Source: an uncultured Clostridia bacterium | GTDB taxonomy: Bacteria; Bacillota; Clostridia; Lachnospirales; CAG-274 | Direction of reading: 5' to 3' | Assembly: GCA_947627425.1 (NCBI GenBank) | Contig: CANQVZ010000006.1 | Location: 1-64,000 of the forward strand | Length of the DNA stretch: 64,000 bases | Part shown: one piece after another, positions 60,599 through 64,000 of the stretch | How the letters are laid out: every line of letters begins with the position of its first letter | Position numbering within the stretch: position 1 is the first letter of the stretch | Position numbers and translations under genes: made by a program | Notes under the pieces: model-generated | The model's input: the letters and a program-made list of their open reading frames with translations, nothing else | Database searches by the model: none | What the model was told of the DNA's origin: nothing

Positions 60599-61663
60599 AT
60601 GACGGTGCTTGCCGCACAATATGAGCTTGAACAATATAAAACACTTGAAAAACTGGATAAAAATGGGAATGTACGCCTTGCGCGGGATATAAGGGACAAC
60701 AGTCTTTGGGTAATAAAAGCAATATCCGAAAGTGCGGCGGAGACATACAAAAGAATTGTGGGAATAAGCTGTGAAAGTCTGCCGTATATAAGGGATGTGC
60801 TTGGAGCTGACGGTAATTATTATGTGATAGAGAAATATGCCGAGGGCTCGGAGCTTATAAAAATCATAGAGGAAAAGGGAAACTTGCCCGTATATATGGT
60901 TACATACATAATGAAGGACATATGCGACGCCATGCATATACTCCATTCAAAGGGCATAATACACAGGGACATAACTCCATCCAACATAATAATAAAAAAC
61001 AACGGCAGAGCAATGCTTATAGATATGGGCATATCCCGAATAAAGAAAAAAGACACCACCCACGACACACATGTGCTGGGTACGGCGGGATATGCGGCTC
61101 CGGAACAGTTCGGCTTTGCCCAGACCGACGTTACGGCGGATATATACGCCTGCGGTGTGATAATGAATGTTATGCTGACGGGTAAGCTTCCCGCAGATGA
61201 AAAATACAGAGACAAGCTCGATTACATCATAGACCGCTGTATAAATATAGACCCCAAGGAACGCTATCATTCCGCGGGAGAGTTCAAGGCGGCGCTCATA
61301 CGCTCAGAGGGCATAATGGGCAGAGCCATAAACTGTTTTGGCAAGCTGCCGGGCTTCGGCGGAGGCGGATTTGAAAGAGCTGCGGCAGTAGTTGTGTATA
61401 CAATAGCGGCGTTTTTCTTTGCGATTGCCGTGCTGTGCCTTGCAAGACTGGGCAGCAAATACGACTTTTTGATGTATATAATGTTCAGTATATTTGTAGT
61501 GCTTATGCCCTTTCTTATCGCAAGCAATTATCTTGGATTTATAGACAGAATGTCTTTTACCAAAAATCTCAGCAAGCGTTTCAGACAGATAATATGCTAT
61601 ATATTCGCCTTCTGTGAGTTTACCGTAAGCCTGTTCCTGTTTTTATACTTTTTTGCAATGTAA
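60599..61663 (+). CDS. Ser/Thr protein kinase with C-terminal TM helices
   Basis: Kinase motifs WVIKAI, HRDITPSNIIIKN, LIDMGISRI, GTAGYAAPEQF; about three C-terminal TM segments; no PASTA repeats. Confidence 0.88.
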   Translation: MTVLAAQYELEQYKTLEKLDKNGNVRLARDIRDNSLWVIKAISESAAETYKRIVGISCESLPYIRDVLGADGNYYVIEKYAEGSELIKIIEEKGNLPVYMVTYIMKDICDAMHILHSKGIIHRDITPSNIIIKNNGRAMLIDMGISRIKKKDTTHDTHVLGTAGYAAPEQFGFAQTDVTADIYACGVIMNVMLTGKLPADEKYRDKLDYIIDRCINIDPKERYHSAGEFKAALIRSEGIMGRAINCFGKLPGFGGGGFERAAAVVVYTIAAFFFAIAVLCLARLGSKYDFLMYIMFSIFVVLMPFLIASNYLGFIDRMSFTKNLSKRFRQIICYIFAFCEFTVSLFLFLYFFAM

Positions 61664-61674
61664 AGGAAATTACC

Positions 61675-62208
61675 ATGATGGATATAAAACGACTTTATAT
61701 GCTTTTTTCAGCCGTAGCAATGGCGCTTATAAGCTTTGCTCCCATATGCGGGGGAATATACGGTATTCCTTCACAGCCGTTTTCGCTGTATCAGATATGC
61801 GGTGCATATATACTGATCATTCCTCTTATGATCGTTCTTGACACGGTATTTGACAGCTTTTTGTTATTCCGCTTCAAATTCAATTTTGTATTCTGCGAGC
61901 TATGGTGTATCATACTTTTTTACATATACTGCCGTATTGCCATATACGGCTATAAGCCACAAAATATGACGCCCGTATTCTATATATCATTTATATTTGC
62001 GGCAATAGCCGCCGCCCTCGCTCTGAGCATAAGAGACTGTGATAATTCGGGAATGTCGTGTATAAAAAAATACGACCTTGTATGGATAGTGTTCTTTGCA
62101 GCGGCGGGCGTTTTTATTGTTTCAAGATGTATAACGATCAAAAACAATCCTGCGTCGATAACAAGCTTTGACGACGCCATATCAAGGACATTCATATGTC
62201 CGTATTAA
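61675..62208 (+). CDS. Multi-TM hypothetical protein
   Basis: Hydrophobic 177-aa ORF starting 11 bp after the kinase stop. Confidence 0.55.
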   Translation: MMDIKRLYMLFSAVAMALISFAPICGGIYGIPSQPFSLYQICGAYILIIPLMIVLDTVFDSFLLFRFKFNFVFCELWCIILFYIYCRIAIYGYKPQNMTPVFYISFIFAAIAAALALSIRDCDNSGMSCIKKYDLVWIVFFAAAGVFIVSRCITIKNNPASITSFDDAISRTFICPY

Positions 62209-62299
62209 GCTTAAAATACCTCCTCATATTATGCTGGCGGCATAGTACATGAGCGTCTTTTTCTGTTAGAATATAGAAAAAACAAGGAGGTATTTTTTT

Positions 62300-63220
62300 A
62301 TGAAGAAAATCATATCAATCATTTTAAGCTCGGTATTGGCCATAAGCATCTGTGTATCGGCGGCAGCAAGCACAGGCTATGTTTATAATGGAAGTAAAGC
62401 CAATATCGAATACGATGCAATAGTAAAGGACGGAACGCTCTATGTTCCCGTATGTAAGGTGGCATTATACGGAATGGTAAAATCAACCGAGGACGCCTCA
62501 AAAGGTACCGTAACAATAGAGGCTCTGTACAGACCCGGCTATTTTACGCTTACAGCGGGAAGTAATATAGCAAGAAAGAACGGCGTGAACATAGTTATTT
62601 CGGGCACGCCCTTTATGTCGAGCGGAGTAATGTATGGTCCTGCCGACTTTATAGGCGAGCAGCTCGGTCTATCGTTCTCCTATGACAGTGCAAGCAATAT
62701 TGTTACCATAACAAGCACCGGCGACGGAAAAATAAGCACCGTAACGGAACAGCAGACGGCTGCCGCTCCCGGCGAAAAAATGGTAACAAAATCGGAGCTT
62801 GAGGCTGCGGGCAAGGGTCCCGACTCCGTAAATTGGCGTTATCAGCAGGATTACCTTGCCAACAAGCCAATACCCGAATCTGCGCTCATATATAAGCCAA
62901 AGGCTGCTGCTCCTTCGGCATCGTCTTCGGGTGAAAAGATGGTAACCAAATCACAGCTTGAGGCTGCGGGCAAGGGTCCCGACTCCGTAAACTGGCGCTA
63001 TCAGCAGGATTATCTTGCCAACAAGCCAATACCTGAATCTGCGCTCATATATAAACCCAAAACACAGAAGAAGCAGTCTTCGTCATCATCGTCAAGTTCA
63101 GGTTATACACCAAGCGATAAAGGATTTATAGGCGATATATTCAGTCCTATAACGGATACGTTTGACGCAATATTCGGAAAAGGCTCTTCGGATTACTATC
63201 TTGAGCATGGGCACTTATAA
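62300..63220 (+). CDS. Secreted stalk-domain-like protein with two tandem 53-aa repeats
   Basis: Signal peptide; N-terminal domain resembling copper-amine-oxidase N1/stalk domains; repeated GEKMVTKSxLEAAGKGPDSVNWRYQQDYLANKPIPESALIYKPK. Confidence 0.75.
   Translation: MKKIISIILSSVLAISICVSAAASTGYVYNGSKANIEYDAIVKDGTLYVPVCKVALYGMVKSTEDASKGTVTIEALYRPGYFTLTAGSNIARKNGVNIVISGTPFMSSGVMYGPADFIGEQLGLSFSYDSASNIVTITSTGDGKISTVTEQQTAAAPGEKMVTKSELEAAGKGPDSVNWRYQQDYLANKPIPESALIYKPKAAAPSASSSGEKMVTKSQLEAAGKGPDSVNWRYQQDYLANKPIPESALIYKPKTQKKQSSSSSSSSGYTPSDKGFIGDIFSPITDTFDAIFGKGSSDYYLEHGHL
62771..63062 (+). repeat. Intragenic tandem duplication, 159-bp period
   Basis: ggcgaaaaaatggta... at 62771 and ggtgaaaagatggta... 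at 62930. Confidence 0.9.
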
Positions 63221-63235
63221 TAAAAAACATTTTTT

Positions 63236-63440
63236 ATGGGATTTCTGAAAGAAAAGAACAACCTAATGATATATGAGGGGTGGAGAAATCTCAAATACAG
63301 ATATAGAGACAGACATTTTGGTACAGAGGATACTATGTAGACGCGGTAGGCAAAAACACAGCAAAAATAACGGAATATATAAGGAATCAATTAAAGGAAG
63401 ATGAAATACTAAATCAAATGACATTGGAAGAATTAGCAGG
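63236..63440 (+). pseudogene. IS200/IS605-type TnpA C-terminal remnant (5'-truncated, frameshifted)
   Basis: MGFLKEKNNLMIYEGWRNLKYRYRDRHF then, in the next frame, YRGYYVDAVGKNTAKITEYIRNQLKEDEILNQMTLEELA; Y-x3-Q motif YIRNQ present; frameshift near 63316-63320. Confidence 0.8.
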
Positions 63441-63491
63441 TAACAGTCAAATCGCAAGTTGTAGTTGACGATGTGCCTTAAGGCACCAAAG

Positions 63492-63525
63492 AAAAACCCC
63501 CGGCTTTGCCGGGGGATATTTATTT
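63492..63525. terminator. Hairpin (terminator or IS200 end structure)
   Basis: ACCCCCGGCtttGCCGGGGGATATTTATTTT; adjacent palindrome GTGCCTTAAGGCAC. Confidence 0.5.
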
Positions 63526-64000
63526 TAGTCTATTGCAACAAAGCCTATCTCTTTAAGGTATTCCTCCGCTTTTTGTCCGTTTGCTTTTGACTTGTCAAAT
63601 TTTGGCTCAAAAAGAATATTTGTGCCTTCATATTCCTCATTTTTGGTTATTATTCCTGTGTTATTGTCATATTTAAAGGGTCTGTTGTCTATAAATGTCA
63701 TATCCGCAACAGCCATATAAATCTGTCTGTCCGCAAAATATTCAATGTTGTCGCATTCTATCATTCTGTAGAGTACGCCGTCAATTATCTGCTGAGAATA
63801 TCCGCCGTTCATAACGGCTATATTCAGCTGCCATGGCTTGTAGCCCTGTATCAGAGGCGTTATACAGATGTCGTCGTCATAGCTCATGTCGCCGCCGTCG
63901 GTTTTCTCGACTGCCACAACAGCGTAGGTGCGGTCTGTATGATATTCTTCGGGGTTATCCGTATCAATATCTTTCAATTTTTTTCCCGATACCGTTCCCA
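63525..64000 (-). CDS. Hypothetical protein, 5' end beyond window
   Basis: The frame stays open upstream of the TTG at 63977 (TVSGKKLKDIDTDNPEEYHTDRTYAVVAVEKTDGG...), so the gene probably starts outside the window. Confidence 0.55.
   Translation of the reverse strand, partial: GTVSGKKLKDIDTDNPEEYHTDRTYAVVAVEKTDGGDMSYDDDICITPLIQGYKPWQLNIAVMNGGYSQQIIDGVLYRMIECDNIEYFADRQIYMAVADMTFIDNRPFKYDNNTGIITKNEEYEGTNILFEPKFDKSKANGQKAEEYLKEIGFVAID

Overview
This is a chromosomal window from a spore-forming member of the Clostridia. Most of it is densely packed housekeeping and sporulation genes on the + strand: spoIVB, spo0A, mutS2, an OmpR-type response regulator, secG, rnr, comM/yifB, dprA, topA, codY, radC, glyS, ppdK, rubrerythrin, efp(-), murC(-), pyrK-pyrD, amidase(-), VanW-like(-), addA, radical SAM, spoIVA(-), an HPr-like gene, typA, spoVB-like, secA, prfB, aquaporin, an amino-acid ABC transporter, rplU-prp-rpmA-obg-yhbY and dpaA-dpaB. 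Accessory material is limited. It comprises an IS1182-like transposase start cut by the left edge, a solo copy of that IS end near 20.65 kb, a frameshifted 5'-truncated IS200-type tnpA remnant near 63.3 kb, and several palindromic intergenic repeats. There is also an orphan Ser/Thr kinase/HTH/membrane-protein locus at 60.1-62.2 kb, followed by a secreted stalk-type protein with an internal 159-bp tandem duplication. No rRNA, tRNA or CRISPR array was recognised. Strongest leads: (1) a ~170-bp intergenic repeat family whose hairpin stems change sequence but keep pairing; (2) a Spo0A whose receiver domain lacks most canonical phosphorylation residues; (3) similar hairpins overlapping the ribosome binding sites of both dpaA and dpaB; (4) an HPr-like protein lacking the His15 segment but keeping the Ser46 motif; (5) the kinase/HTH locus with the neighbouring duplicated-repeat protein. 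All homology calls are from reading the protein sequences; no searches were run.
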